A stretch of 64,000 nucleotides of DNA, taken from contig QJYK01000076.1 of assembly GCA_003248075.1 (NCBI GenBank), positions 1 to 64,000 of the forward strand. The letters are read 5' to 3'. Origin of the DNA: Gemmatimonadota bacterium (lineage in GTDB: Bacteria; Gemmatimonadota; Gemmatimonadetes; Longimicrobiales; Gaopeijiaceae). Made by a program: the position numbers and the translations under genes. The notes under the pieces are model-generated. The model saw only the letters and a list, made by a program, of their open reading frames with translations. It made no database searches and was not told where the DNA came from. Below, piece after piece: positions 42,054 through 50,790 of this stretch. Every line of letters starts with the position of its first letter. The stretch's first letter is position 1.

Positions 42054-43682
42054 CTACTTGCCGCCCATGAAAGGGTACCGGTAGTCGGTCGGCGGGACGA
42101 AGGTTTCCTTGATCGAACGCGCGCTGATCCAGCGAAGCAGGTTCAGCGCAGAGCCCGCCTTGTCGTTGGTGCCCGACGCCCTGGCCCCCCCGAACGGCTG
42201 CTGACCCACGACCGCACCGGTGGGCTTGTCGTTGACGTAGAAGTTCCCCGCTGCATGCCGTAGCGCGTCCATCGCCTCCCGGGTTGCTCGACGATCACGC
42301 GCGAACACCGCTCCGGTCAGCGCGTAGGGGGAGGTGGTGTTCACGAGGTCGAGGGTACGACTCCAGTCTGCGTCGTCATAGACGAAGACCGTCACGACGG
42401 GCCCGAAGATCTCGTCGCACATGGACTCGTACTTGGGCGTCTTACTCAGGATGATGGTCGGGCGGACGAAGAACCCCACCGAGTCGTCGCACTCGCCACC
42501 CGCCAGGATGTCCGCGTCGTCCGACTCCCGCGCCCGATCGATGTACCCCTTGATCTTGTCGAAAGCCGCGCGGTCGATCACGGCGCCCATGAAGTTCGTG
42601 AAGTCGGTCGGGTCGCCCATCGTGATGCCCTCCACGACCTCGACCAGGGGGCCCTGGATCTCTGCCCAGAGGCTCTTCGGAACGTAGACCCTGGACGCCG
42701 CGCTGCACTTCTGTCCCTGGTACTCGAAGCTCCCGCGCACGATCGCGGTGACCAGCGCATCGGGGTCCGCGCTGGGGTGGGCCACGATGAAGTCCTTGCC
42801 CCCGGTCTCTCCGACGATGCGCGGATAGGTACGGTAGTTGGCGATGTTCGCCCCGATGTCGCGCCAGAAGGAGTTGAAGACCCCGGTGGAGCCAGTGAAG
42901 TGAACCCCGGCGAAGGACGGGCTCGCGAACACCTCCTTCGTGATCTCCCGCGCCTGCCCGGACACGAGGTTGATCACGCCGTCCGGGACCCCGGCCTCCT
43001 GGAAGAGCTTGGCCATGTAGTAGTTCGACAGCATGGCCGAATGCGCGGGCTTCCAGACGACCGTGTTTCCCATCATCGCCGGCGCAGAAGACAGGTTGCC
43101 CCCGATCGAGGTGAAGTTGAACGGGGTGATGGCGTAGATGAAGCCTTCCAACGCCCGATACTCGGAGCGATTCCACATGCCGCGATCGGAGACGGGCTGC
43201 TCCGCGTAGATGCGCTCGGCAAAGTGGACGTTGAAACGAAGGAAGTCGACCATCTCGCAGGCGGCGTCGATCTCGGCCTGATGGGACGTCTTGCTCTGGC
43301 ACAGCATCGTGGAGGCATTCAGGATCTGCCTCCAGGGGCCCGCGAGTAGTTCCGCCGCCCGGAGGAAGATGGCCGCGCGATCCTCCCACCGCATGGAGGA
43401 CCAGTCGTGGTGGGCCTGCGCGGCGGCGTCGATGGCCTTAACCACCTCGTCGGGCCCGGCCCGATGGGCTTTCGCGAGGACCTGACCGTGCTGGTGGGGA
43501 ACGATCACGTCGAAGGTGTCCCCGGTCTTGATCTCCTGGCCGCCAATCACGAGCGGGATCTCCACCGGGGATGCGGACATCTCCGAAAGGCGCGTCTTCA
43601 GCGCCGCGCGCTCGGGCGTGCCCGGCGCGTAGGAAAGGACGGGCTCGTTGATGGGAGGTGGGACCTTCACGTTGCCGCTCAT
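42054..43682 (-). CDS. pruA: L-glutamate gamma-semialdehyde dehydrogenase
   Basis: A 542-residue NAD-dependent enzyme of proline catabolism, delta-1-pyrroline-5-carboxylate to glutamate. The catalytic Cys is in GQKCSAASRVY and the Glu in GETGGKDF; AFTIPFNFTS-like ITPFNFTSIGGN and the end GGARASGTNDKAG are typical of P5CDH. No proline dehydrogenase gene is in the window. The ATG at 43682 has no strong ribosome site. Confidence 0.92.
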   Translation of the reverse strand: MSGNVKVPPPINEPVLSYAPGTPERAALKTRLSEMSASPVEIPLVIGGQEIKTGDTFDVIVPHQHGQVLAKAHRAGPDEVVKAIDAAAQAHHDWSSMRWEDRAAIFLRAAELLAGPWRQILNASTMLCQSKTSHQAEIDAACEMVDFLRFNVHFAERIYAEQPVSDRGMWNRSEYRALEGFIYAITPFNFTSIGGNLSSAPAMMGNTVVWKPAHSAMLSNYYMAKLFQEAGVPDGVINLVSGQAREITKEVFASPSFAGVHFTGSTGVFNSFWRDIGANIANYRTYPRIVGETGGKDFIVAHPSADPDALVTAIVRGSFEYQGQKCSAASRVYVPKSLWAEIQGPLVEVVEGITMGDPTDFTNFMGAVIDRAAFDKIKGYIDRARESDDADILAGGECDDSVGFFVRPTIILSKTPKYESMCDEIFGPVVTVFVYDDADWSRTLDLVNTTSPYALTGAVFARDRRATREAMDALRHAAGNFYVNDKPTGAVVGQQPFGGARASGTNDKAGSALNLLRWISARSIKETFVPPTDYRYPFMGGK

Positions 43683-43734
43683 AGTCTTCCGAGTGCGGGT
43701 CTTCAGTAGGCCGGCGCCGGGTCGGAACTAAGAA

Positions 43735-43767
43735 GGGGGCGGGGGAACCCGACGTTCTCCCGCCCCC
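43735..43767 (-). terminator. strong hairpin in the pruA leader, attenuator-like
   Basis: GGGGGCGGG pairs with CCCGCCCCC, and the stem continues through one G-T and four more pairs to 14 bp with a CCGAC-type 5-nt loop. On the minus strand the stem is followed by TTCTTAGTT, resembling a rho-independent terminator. It is 53 bp before the pruA ATG, so it could end leader transcripts (attenuation) or stop readthrough from upstream. Confidence 0.5.
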
Positions 43768-43967
43768 GCGGCTCCTTCCGGCCAGGATTTTCGAAGGAAT
43801 CTCACCCCGGGCAGACCCTCACGCAACCGGTCGGAACCGAGCGATCGACGCGCGTACCGAGCACACTGCTGGCCGCTACCGGCCGCCCCGGCCAGAATCG
43901 CAGAAAGTCCGCGAACCCGGCCCCCGATCATCCCGCGTAAGCGTCGGATTCCCAAGGACAATCTCGG

Positions 43968-43996
43968 TTGACCCCCTCTCGGGTGACGGATAGATT
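43968..43996 (+). promoter_or_regulatory. candidate sigma70 promoter of the nfu gene
   Basis: TTGACC at 43968-43973, a 17-bp spacer, and TAGATT at 43991-43996. Transcription should start near 44003. Confidence 0.6.
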
Positions 43997-44008
43997 TTCC
44001 CCCGCATA

Positions 44009-44026
44009 CCCACCGGAGACGGTGGG
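44009..44026 (+). promoter_or_regulatory. 7-bp hairpin with GAGA loop in the nfu 5' leader
   Basis: CCCACCG and CGGTGGG form a perfect stem around GAGA (a GNRA-type tetraloop). It lies a few bases after the predicted start point and 33 bp before the GTG start at 44060. Its role is unknown; it may protect the mRNA end or bind a regulator. Confidence 0.4.
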
Positions 44027-44059
44027 CCGGGACTGCCCGACACCCGACCCGAAAGGCCC

Positions 44060-44290
44060 GTGACCCCCCGAGAGAAGATCCTCGAGGTGCTCGACTCCAT
44101 CCGACCCGCCATTCAGGCGGACGGGGGCGACGTCGAGCTTCTCTCCTACCGTGAGGAGGAGGGGCGCGTCGAGGTACGGCTGCTCGGCGCGTGTGAGTGC
44201 TGCCCGATCTCGATGATGACGCTTAAGGAGGGGATCGAGCGTCGCCTGAAGAGCACCGTTCCCGGTGTCCTGGAGGTCACGGCGGTCTGA
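44060..44290 (+). CDS. NifU-like Fe-S scaffold protein (Nfu domain)
   Basis: A 76-residue protein: the NifU C-terminal domain alone. The CxxC motif is in GACECCPISMMTL, and IQADGGDVELL starts the domain. It carries or transfers [4Fe-4S] clusters. Next to Mrp/ApbC, another cluster carrier, this makes an Fe-S assembly pair. The start is GTG. Confidence 0.88.
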   Translation: MTPREKILEVLDSIRPAIQADGGDVELLSYREEEGRVEVRLLGACECCPISMMTLKEGIERRLKSTVPGVLEVTAV

Positions 44291-44361
44291 GGCCGCCGAC
44301 AGGCCTCACTTCCCACGGTCGCCGACCTGTCGCGAGCGCGGCGGCCGTCATCTCAGAAAGC

Positions 44362-45459
44362 ATGAACAGAGAAGAGGTTCGACGCTCGGTCATGGCCGCG
44401 CTGGCGCGGATCCGTCCTGCGGACGGGGGCCAGGACGTGGTCACGAGCGGTCACGTCCAGAATCTGGAGGCGTTCGAGGACGGCACCGTCCGCTTCCAGT
44501 TCACGCTCCGCGCGGGAGACCCCGGCGACCTGGTCAAGCAGGTGCGGGCCGCGGCCGAGGGAGCCACGGGAGTGACCTCCGTGAAGATGAACGTGCAGCT
44601 TCCGCAGATGGGGCCCCCGAGCGCGCGAGGCGGTGGCCTGAAGCCGGGCTCGGTTCCCGCTCCCACGCCCAAGCCGGATATCCTCGCGGACGTGCGCCAC
44701 GTCGTGGCGGTGAGCTCGGGGAAGGGTGGCGTGGGGAAGTCGATGGTGGCGGCGAACCTCGCGGCGGCGTTCCGCACTCGTGGCTGGCGCGTCGGGCTGC
44801 TGGATGCCGACATCTACGGGCCGAACATCCCGATCATGTTCGGAGAGGACCGAAGGCCGCGGGTCACGGGGGAGCGGGGCAAGGAGATGATCGAGCCCCT
44901 CGAGGCCCACGGGGTTCAACTGATGAGCCTCGGCTTTCTCTTGGACAAGGAGCAGCCGGCCATCATGCGAGGCCCACTCATCACCGGCATCCTCAAGCAG
45001 TTCCTGGAGCAGGTCGCATGGGGCGACCTGGACCTGCTGGTGGTGGACATGCCGCCCGGAACGGGCGACGCCCAACTATCGTTGGTTCAGACCATCGACG
45101 TGGACGGTGTCGTGATGGTGACCACGCCCCAGGACGTCGCTACCGGGGACGTGCGTCGTGCCGTGAAGATGTTCGAGCGGGTGAACACGCGGGTGCTCGG
45201 AGTCGTCGAGAACATGAGCGGGCTGTCCTGCCCGCACTGCGGTGAGGTCGTCGACGTGTTCGGTGCCGGAGGTGGGGAGCGGCTCGCCAACGAGATGAAG
45301 CTACCCTTCTTGGGCCGAGTCCCGCTCGATCCTGCCGTGCGGAGTGCGGGCGACGAGGGCAGCCCGACGGTGCTGGCGGCTCCGGAGTCGGCTGCCGGCG
45401 CCGCGCTGTCTGCGGTCGCCGCTGCCGTGGAAGCCAACCTGGGGGCGCTGGTGCCCTAG
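44362..45459 (+). CDS. Mrp/NBP35-family Fe-S carrier ATPase
   Basis: A 365-residue P-loop protein with an N-terminal DUF59/MIP18-like domain (about residues 1-85) and ATPase with SSGKGGVGKS, and a CPHC motif near the C-terminus (LSCPHCGEVVDVF) that holds the bridging cluster in ApbC. It delivers Fe-S clusters to apo-proteins. It lies 71 bp after the Nfu gene. Confidence 0.93.
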   Translation: MNREEVRRSVMAALARIRPADGGQDVVTSGHVQNLEAFEDGTVRFQFTLRAGDPGDLVKQVRAAAEGATGVTSVKMNVQLPQMGPPSARGGGLKPGSVPAPTPKPDILADVRHVVAVSSGKGGVGKSMVAANLAAAFRTRGWRVGLLDADIYGPNIPIMFGEDRRPRVTGERGKEMIEPLEAHGVQLMSLGFLLDKEQPAIMRGPLITGILKQFLEQVAWGDLDLLVVDMPPGTGDAQLSLVQTIDVDGVVMVTTPQDVATGDVRRAVKMFERVNTRVLGVVENMSGLSCPHCGEVVDVFGAGGGERLANEMKLPFLGRVPLDPAVRSAGDEGSPTVLAAPESAAGAALSAVAAAVEANLGALVP

Positions 45460-45478
45460 GGAAGCCCCCTGGCTACCC

Positions 45479-45715
45479 TCACTCGCCCTCGAGCCACTTC
45501 CGGTCGGCCGCGGACAGCGAGTCCGAGCCGCGGACCTTCTGGAAGACCTTCACCACGACCCACCCGACGAGCAGGATCGGGGCGACCTTGAAGAGCAGGA
45601 AGGTCGCGAGCCCGAAGGTCAGCGAGAACACCGTTCCCACGATCGAGAGGACGATTCCGGCCACGATCAGGGTCAGGAGTCCGACTGCGAAGAACGTCAG
45701 GAGCGTGCCGATCAT
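45479..45715 (-). CDS. small two-helix membrane protein
   Basis: A 78-residue protein with hydrophobic segments (about residues 5-30 and 32-60) and a basic/acidic tail (AADRKWLEGE). Function not recognised. It ends the leftward ECF-sigma cluster and is 27 bp after the toast-rack gene, so is probably co-transcribed with it. Confidence 0.6.
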   Translation of the reverse strand: MIGTLLTFFAVGLLTLIVAGIVLSIVGTVFSLTFGLATFLLFKVAPILLVGWVVVKVFQKVRGSDSLSAADRKWLEGE

Positions 45716-45742
45716 GGTTGCCTCCCAGGAGCGCGGCCGGAT

Positions 45743-46582
45743 TCAGCGAACCCACACGACGCGCACGCTGCCGAATGCAGCGTCCAGGTCCACGGTCACC
45801 TGGTGCTGCGCCGTATCCCAGTCGAGAGAGTAGTACGCATCACCTCGCTTCACCAACCCCTCCGAATCCAGAGAGCTCAGGAAGCTCTTCTTCGTCAGCC
45901 TCACGCCCAGCCCTTCCGGGAAGCGGAGCTCCAGCGAGCCCAGGCCCATGTTCACCGCCACCGCGGCGTCCTGCTGCCAGTCCCCGTTGAACCAGAGCGT
46001 CACCTCGCCGACGCCGGCGTCCACCTCGATGTTCCGGGCGTTCAGGTTCCCCAGGTGACGGGCCGTGAAGTCGGCCGCGCCGACCTCGAAGCTCGCCCTC
46101 CGCATCGACGCGGCGTTGGGCTCCGAGACGTTCACCACGGACTCGGACGCACCGGTGCTCAGCTCCAGGGACGTCAGGGCCAAGCCTCCGAGGTCGAGAT
46201 CTGCGCGCACGGCACCGAACTTGAGGTCCAGGTCCATCTCGACGTTGCGGGCCAACTCGATCTCCAGCTCGCCATTCGAGCGGTTCTTCCCCAGCCGGAT
46301 TCCCTCTCCGCCCCCCTCGACGCCGAGACGGAGCCTTCGTCCGTCGAACTCGGAAACCGGCTCGAAAGCGTCCTCGTCGTAGCGAAGCTGCATCTTGTAC
46401 AGGAGCCCCGGTTCCGCGGGGCCGACCGTGAAGCGGCCCGCCCCATAACGGATCTGGACGTCGAGCTGCTTCTCCCCCGAGGCCTGGCGCGACATCGAGA
46501 CGGTCCGCCAGCTCTGGGCTCCGAGGTTCGCAGGAGCCCAGGCCCCGATCCACAGCAACGGGAGCAACCGTGCGAGCCTCAT
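45743..46582 (-). CDS. exported toast-rack-like (DUF2154/LiaF-related) protein
   Basis: A 279-residue exported protein with signal peptide (APANLGAQ cleavage) followed by repeating beta strands of the LiaF/toast-rack type (LDVQIRYGAGRFTVGP, LDLKFGAVRADLDLG, VDAGVGEVTLWFNG). Such proteins often sense or respond to envelope stress. Its start overlaps the upstream stop (ATGA). Confidence 0.7.
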   Translation of the reverse strand: MRLARLLPLLWIGAWAPANLGAQSWRTVSMSRQASGEKQLDVQIRYGAGRFTVGPAEPGLLYKMQLRYDEDAFEPVSEFDGRRLRLGVEGGGEGIRLGKNRSNGELEIELARNVEMDLDLKFGAVRADLDLGGLALTSLELSTGASESVVNVSEPNAASMRRASFEVGAADFTARHLGNLNARNIEVDAGVGEVTLWFNGDWQQDAAVAVNMGLGSLELRFPEGLGVRLTKKSFLSSLDSEGLVKRGDAYYSLDWDTAQHQVTVDLDAAFGSVRVVWVR

Positions 46583-48168
46583 CGGGGCTCCCCCCCCGCC
46601 TCGTCGTCGGCCTCGGATGCGACGTCCTCCCCCTCCACCTCCACCTCGACGTCCATGGCCCGGCTCCAGGCTTCGTCGAAATCGGGAACTCCGTACTCCC
46701 GCCTCCGCCCCGCGCGGGTCAGGAGAACGGCTCCGAACCCGATCTCCGCCGCCACGATGGTGAGCATCACCCCTGCGAAGGCCAGCAGGCCGCGGAGGAA
46801 TCCGAAGAACGGTACCATCGAGAGCAGGTTGGCCGCGATGAAGAACGCAGCCAGGCCCAGGAGACCACCGAACACGGTGTAGACCGGGTTCGAAGGCACG
46901 ATCCAATCCGTGTAGCGATATCCACTACCCGCCAGCCATTCGCCCACGTTGCGGGCGACCGCCAGGTAACCGAGGAGCGCCGCCGCCAGCGCGGCAAGCG
47001 GGAAGAGCGGAAGCCACGCGATCATGACCGGGATGCCCACGATCGAGACCGCGAGCGCGACCGCTCCCAGCACCCATACCGGGACGAGGAGGAACGAGCC
47101 CGCCACGCCGACCATCGCGGCCCGACCGGGCGCTCGGCGCGCGGTGTCGGCGACCGCCTCGAGGTTCGGACCGGCGAACGCCACCACGCCCAGGCCGATC
47201 AGGCCGAGAAGCAGGACCCCGACGAGGTTCGACATCACGCCGCCGACGGCCTGCGCCACCGCGCCGAATACGTGGAATCCGCTTCTCTGGTCACGACCCC
47301 GAACCGCGTCACGCAATTCCCGGCGGAGCTCGTCCCGCAGTTCGTTGCGGATCTCGTCGCGGACCTCCGCCCGCACGTCGCGGTCCAGCTCGCCCCGCCG
47401 GTTCAGGACGTCGACCACCTCGCCATCGACGCGCCCGTCGTTCCGGACGAGCTCGGCCTCGGCAAGGCGCACGTCACCTCGGATCCGGCTTCCCGGGAGG
47501 AGCTCCAGAGAGCCACCGACGACCACCACGTCACCGTCGACGGAGCCCTCGATCGTCGCATCGCCCTGGATCACGACCAGCGTGGTCGGCACCCGCTCGT
47601 CGGCGCCGAGATGGACATCGCGTCCGACCTCGATGCGCACGTTCTCGTCCAGCCCTTCGAGCGCGCCCTGCAGCAGGTCGAGCCTCCCGGCCTGCCCGAT
47701 CAGGGCGCGCACCAGCGCCGCCCCCTCGACCTCTCCCACCGACGCCGCGGGCTCGGAAGCGCCGGACAGGGCCTGTTCGAGCGATGTGTCGATTCGATCG
47801 GCCTCGGACGCCAGATCGGACGCCAGCCCCTGGGGCGGCTGCCAATCCCTGAGCGCCTCCGCCAGGGGCCCGTCTTCGAGCGAAACCGCCTCCCCCAGGA
47901 GCGACCTCCACGCGGCGTCCAGTTCGTCACCGGGCTCGAAGGCTCCCGACTCGGAACCGTTGATGTAGACCACGCGGTCCCGCAACGAGATCTCCAGCGG
48001 TGGGCCGGCGTCGAACTCCAATCGGAGCGTCGCCTCGGCCCGTCCGACCGAGACCTCCTTCGACAGGACCGCTCGCTCCTGTGCCCGCACGACGGCGGGG
48101 AGCGCGAGCAACGCGAGGGTCAGGGCGACCCTTGGGTCAGGAAATCGACGCATGCGCATACCGGCCAT
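46579..48168 (-). CDS. exported polymer-forming (bactofilin-like) domain fused to polytopic membrane domain
   Basis: A 529-residue protein: signal peptide, periplasmic helical region, a right-handed beta-helix of bactofilin-type repeats (about residues 190-250, GDATIEGSVDGDVVVVGGSLELLPGS), a short charged linker, then about six membrane helices (residues 300-480) and an acidic tail. Related proteins with this fold shape the envelope or wall. ATG 48168 is annotated, but ATG 48159 or 48153 could be the start; it overlaps the anti-sigma stop. Confidence 0.68.
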   Translation of the reverse strand: MAGMRMRRFPDPRVALTLALLALPAVVRAQERAVLSKEVSVGRAEATLRLEFDAGPPLEISLRDRVVYINGSESGAFEPGDELDAAWRSLLGEAVSLEDGPLAEALRDWQPPQGLASDLASEADRIDTSLEQALSGASEPAASVGEVEGAALVRALIGQAGRLDLLQGALEGLDENVRIEVGRDVHLGADERVPTTLVVIQGDATIEGSVDGDVVVVGGSLELLPGSRIRGDVRLAEAELVRNDGRVDGEVVDVLNRRGELDRDVRAEVRDEIRNELRDELRRELRDAVRGRDQRSGFHVFGAVAQAVGGVMSNLVGVLLLGLIGLGVVAFAGPNLEAVADTARRAPGRAAMVGVAGSFLLVPVWVLGAVALAVSIVGIPVMIAWLPLFPLAALAAALLGYLAVARNVGEWLAGSGYRYTDWIVPSNPVYTVFGGLLGLAAFFIAANLLSMVPFFGFLRGLLAFAGVMLTIVAAEIGFGAVLLTRAGRRREYGVPDFDEAWSRAMDVEVEVEGEDVASEADDEAGGEPR

Positions 48169-49108
48169 CCGTGGGCTGGGTCAAGACGAGATTGCGGTAC
48201 AGGATCCAAGCCGCCGAGAGCGTCCCGACGGACAACAGGGCGAACGCGGTCACCAGCAGGGCCGGTGAGGCCATCAGGGAGCCGATGAACGAGTAGACTT
48301 CGAAGAGGCCGGTGCTCTCCACCGCGGCGGACGCGATCGACCGCCAGAGCGCCCCTGCCAACTCGGCGGTCTTCCACCAGGCGAACGAGGCCAGGGCACC
48401 GGCAGTGAGCGTGGGGTGCGTGACCAGGGTCCACAGCACCAGGCCGAGCGTCGCGACGGGAGTGACCGCGATCCCCGACAACGCGGCCCACGCCTGGCGC
48501 GTGTGGGGGACCAATCGGCCCAACACCTCGAGGGCGCGCCTCCATTCGGGGGCCGCGCGGGTCACGGTGGGGGCCCGGACCCGGACGTGGGCCATGACGC
48601 GGTCGCTGAACCCTTCGGCAGGTGCGAAGCGACCGACTCCGTCGAGACGGAAGACCAGGGAACGCCACGCCTCCGTGTTCGAGGAGCAGCTCGCGCACGT
48701 CTCGAGATGGGCCTGGACGCGCGCCGCGTGCCGCGGAGAGAGCAGTCCCTCGACGAAGTCCTGAAGGCGGTCGTCGCCCGGGTGTCGTGGCACGCGCACC
48801 GGGACGAAAGCCGCCAGGGCCGCGCGGGCCCGGGCCGCCAACGGGCGGCGCTGCTGGTCCTCGATCCCCTCGATGACCCGTTCGGCGAAGCCGGCGGACG
48901 GGGCCAGGACGGCCAGGTCCTCGAGCTCCTCGAAGAGGGCACGCCAGGCCGTCAACTCGGCGGCGCAGCGCGCACAGCCGAGCACGTGCTGCTCGACGCG
49001 GAGCCGCCCCTCGGGGGGCAGCTGACCGTCGAGAAGCGCCTGAAGTCGCTCGGCGCTCGGATGCTCATGTGGCTGCTTGGTCACGCCTCTGCTCCTACTC
49101 GGTTCCAC
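48137..49108 (-). CDS. anti-sigma factor with two zinc-finger (ZAS) domains and membrane segments
   Basis: A 323-residue protein. Two HxxxCxxC ZAS motifs are seen: His41-Cys45-Cys48 and His134-Cys138-Cys141. Such domains bind ECF sigma factors and can sense redox state. The C-terminal part has two hydrophobic segments, so it likely sits in the inner membrane. Two ZAS copies are unusual. It is next to and probably regulates the ECF sigma gene upstream. Confidence 0.85.
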   Translation of the reverse strand: MEPSRSRGVTKQPHEHPSAERLQALLDGQLPPEGRLRVEQHVLGCARCAAELTAWRALFEELEDLAVLAPSAGFAERVIEGIEDQQRRPLAARARAALAAFVPVRVPRHPGDDRLQDFVEGLLSPRHAARVQAHLETCASCSSNTEAWRSLVFRLDGVGRFAPAEGFSDRVMAHVRVRAPTVTRAAPEWRRALEVLGRLVPHTRQAWAALSGIAVTPVATLGLVLWTLVTHPTLTAGALASFAWWKTAELAGALWRSIASAAVESTGLFEVYSFIGSLMASPALLVTAFALLSVGTLSAAWILYRNLVLTQPTDGRYAHASIS

Positions 49109-49215
49109 CGTCCGTCCCTACGCACGGCGCTCGATCCGGGTTTCACGAAAAGTGGCTCCGATCCCGCCCTTGGGCGCGCGCCCGGAGACGCAAGCGGGAG
49201 AACGGGTTTCGGTAT

Positions 49216-49890
49216 TCATGCCGTAAGGTGCGCCAGCCTGCTCTTGAGCTCGTTCCGCGCCCGGTGCAGGTAGGTCTTCACGGTTCCGAGCGGCAGGCCC
49301 ATGATGTCGGCGATCTCCTCGTACGCGTACCCTTCCACGTGACGCAGGAGGATGACGGTCCGGTACTCCTCGCGTAGCTCACCGATCGCGCTCTCGATCT
49401 GGTCGCCGAGCTCGCGGTGCTCGATGAGCTCGAGAGGGTCCTCGTCGGCCGACTCGATGACGAGTCGGGTCTGACTGACCTCGTCGGCCGTGGTGGCGTG
49501 GGGCGAGCCGTGGATCGAGATCGTGTCCAGCTTGCGCTTGCGAAGGTGGTCGATCGTATGGTTGTTGGCGATCTTGAAGATCCAGTTGCTGAACTTGTAG
49601 CTGGTGTTGTAACTGGCGATGGCGTTGAATGCACGGATGAACGCCTCCTGGGCAAGATCCTCGGCGAGCGTCCGATCCCGGACCATCCGGTAGATCAGCG
49701 AAAACACGGGACGCTCGTAACGCCTCAGGAGCTCACGGAACGCACCCTCACGGCCCTTGGCCGCGGCTGCGGCGAGCTCCCGGTCGTCAAGCGTCGCGTA
49801 GTCCAGGGAGGGCAGCGGGGTCGCGTCCGGACGAGGTTGCGTCAGCCACCCGGGGGTGGCGCGAAGCAGGGAAGATGTGTCGGCGAGCAT
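49216..49890 (-). CDS. ECF RNA polymerase sigma factor
   Basis: A 224-residue sigma-70 family ECF protein. Region 2 contains the RDRTLAEDLAQEAFIRAF segment and region 4 has GYAYEEIADIMGLPLGTVKTYLHRAR. It should direct transcription of the cluster (anti-sigma, bactofilin-like, toast-rack). It heads that cluster. No clear -35 GGAAC site for self-regulation was found upstream. Confidence 0.92.
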   Translation of the reverse strand: MLADTSSLLRATPGWLTQPRPDATPLPSLDYATLDDRELAAAAAKGREGAFRELLRRYERPVFSLIYRMVRDRTLAEDLAQEAFIRAFNAIASYNTSYKFSNWIFKIANNHTIDHLRKRKLDTISIHGSPHATTADEVSQTRLVIESADEDPLELIEHRELGDQIESAIGELREEYRTVILLRHVEGYAYEEIADIMGLPLGTVKTYLHRARNELKSRLAHLTA

Positions 49891-49975
49891 CGGCGCGCCT
49901 TACGCGGCCGTGGCACGCGGGGTTTCGCGGTTGGCGTTGAGCCCTCCGAATCCTTCCCGTAACTTTCGGCCCCTC

Positions 49976-50005
49976 TTCGACCTGGGGCCTCACGAATCTT
50001 ACCGT
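49976..50005 (+). promoter_or_regulatory. weak candidate promoter of menG
   Basis: TTCGAC (49976-49981), 18-bp spacer, TACCGT (50000-50005). A start near 50012 would leave a very short leader before ATG 50023. The match to consensus is only partial. Confidence 0.3.
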
Positions 50006-50022
50006 ACCGATCCGCGACTGTC

Positions 50023-50766
50023 ATGGCGTCCCCGCAGGTCAAGCCCGATCCAGCCGCGCCCCTCTCCGGGCGCGAGCGCGAGCGCCAGGTCCAGCGGATC
50101 TTCTCGGAGATCGCGCCGCGGTACGACCTGCTCAACCACGTCCTCTCCATGAACGTGGACCGCCGCTGGCGGCGGCGCGCGGTCGACCGCCTCGCCTGGG
50201 AGCGGACCCCCGACGGCACGTTCCTCGACGCGTGCTCGGGCACGTTCGATCTCGCCCTCGAGCTCGCGGGGCGGCCGAGCTTCCGTGGCCGGGTGGTGGC
50301 GGCCGACTTCGCGGAGGCGATGTTGATGACGGGCGCGGCGAAGCTGGCGGGGCGGCCTGTCCGCCCGGTCTGCGGGGACACGCTTCGCCTTCCTTTCGCG
50401 GACGGGACGTTCCACGGTGCCACCGTGGGGTTCGGCGTGCGGAATCTGGCGGCGTTGGCGCAGGGGCTCCAGGAGTTCCGACGCGTGCTTCGCCCCGGGG
50501 CCCGGCTGGTCATCCTGGAGTTCACCACACCCCCGAATCCGCTCGTGCGGGCGGGGTATCACTTCTACTTCCACCGGGTGCTCCCGGTCGTGGGCCGCGT
50601 GGTTTCAGGGCACCCGTGGGCCTACACCTATCTGCCGCAGTCCGTGAGGGAATTCCCGGGACCGCAGGCCCTGGAGGCGCTCATGGCGTCGACCGGCTTC
50701 GTCGAGACCGGCCATCACCTGCTCACCCTCGGAATCGCCGCGGTCCACTGGGGGGTGAAGGCCTAG
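50023..50766 (+). CDS. menG: demethylmenaquinone/ubiquinone methyltransferase
   Basis: A 247-residue SAM-dependent methyltransferase of the UbiE/MenG family. Motif I reads FLDACSGTFDLALEL, and RIFSEIAPRYDLLNHVLSM and FGVRNLA are family hallmarks. It methylates demethylmenaquinone. UbiE function is also possible by homology, but no ubiquinone gene is nearby. Confidence 0.9.
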   Translation: MASPQVKPDPAAPLSGRERERQVQRIFSEIAPRYDLLNHVLSMNVDRRWRRRAVDRLAWERTPDGTFLDACSGTFDLALELAGRPSFRGRVVAADFAEAMLMTGAAKLAGRPVRPVCGDTLRLPFADGTFHGATVGFGVRNLAALAQGLQEFRRVLRPGARLVILEFTTPPNPLVRAGYHFYFHRVLPVVGRVVSGHPWAYTYLPQSVREFPGPQALEALMASTGFVETGHHLLTLGIAAVHWGVKA

Positions 50767-50790
50767 CGGCTGCCTTCACCCCCGGGGGTG
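50751..50790. terminator. overlapping hairpins between menG and cysK
   Basis: GGGGGTGAAGGC (50751-50762) pairs perfectly with GCCTTCACCCCC (50772-50783), a 12-bp stem spanning the menG stop. A second perfect 14-bp palindrome (CACCCCCGGGGGTG, 50777-50790) shares the right arm, so the two folds exclude each other. It probably terminates both convergent genes, menG and cysK; there is no long T-tract. Confidence 0.5.

Larger units (their letters stand above)
43683..44059. other. 377-bp divergent regulatory interval
   Basis: Between pruA (minus) and the nfu-type gene (plus). It contains a strong GC hairpin near pruA, the nfu promoter and a leader hairpin, each listed separately. No convincing gene is seen. 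Confidence 0.5.

Noticed and set aside
43728-43961. 77-codon minus-strand frame before pruA
   Set aside because: Arg/Gly-rich with no family; it overlaps the attenuator-like hairpin and promoter region.
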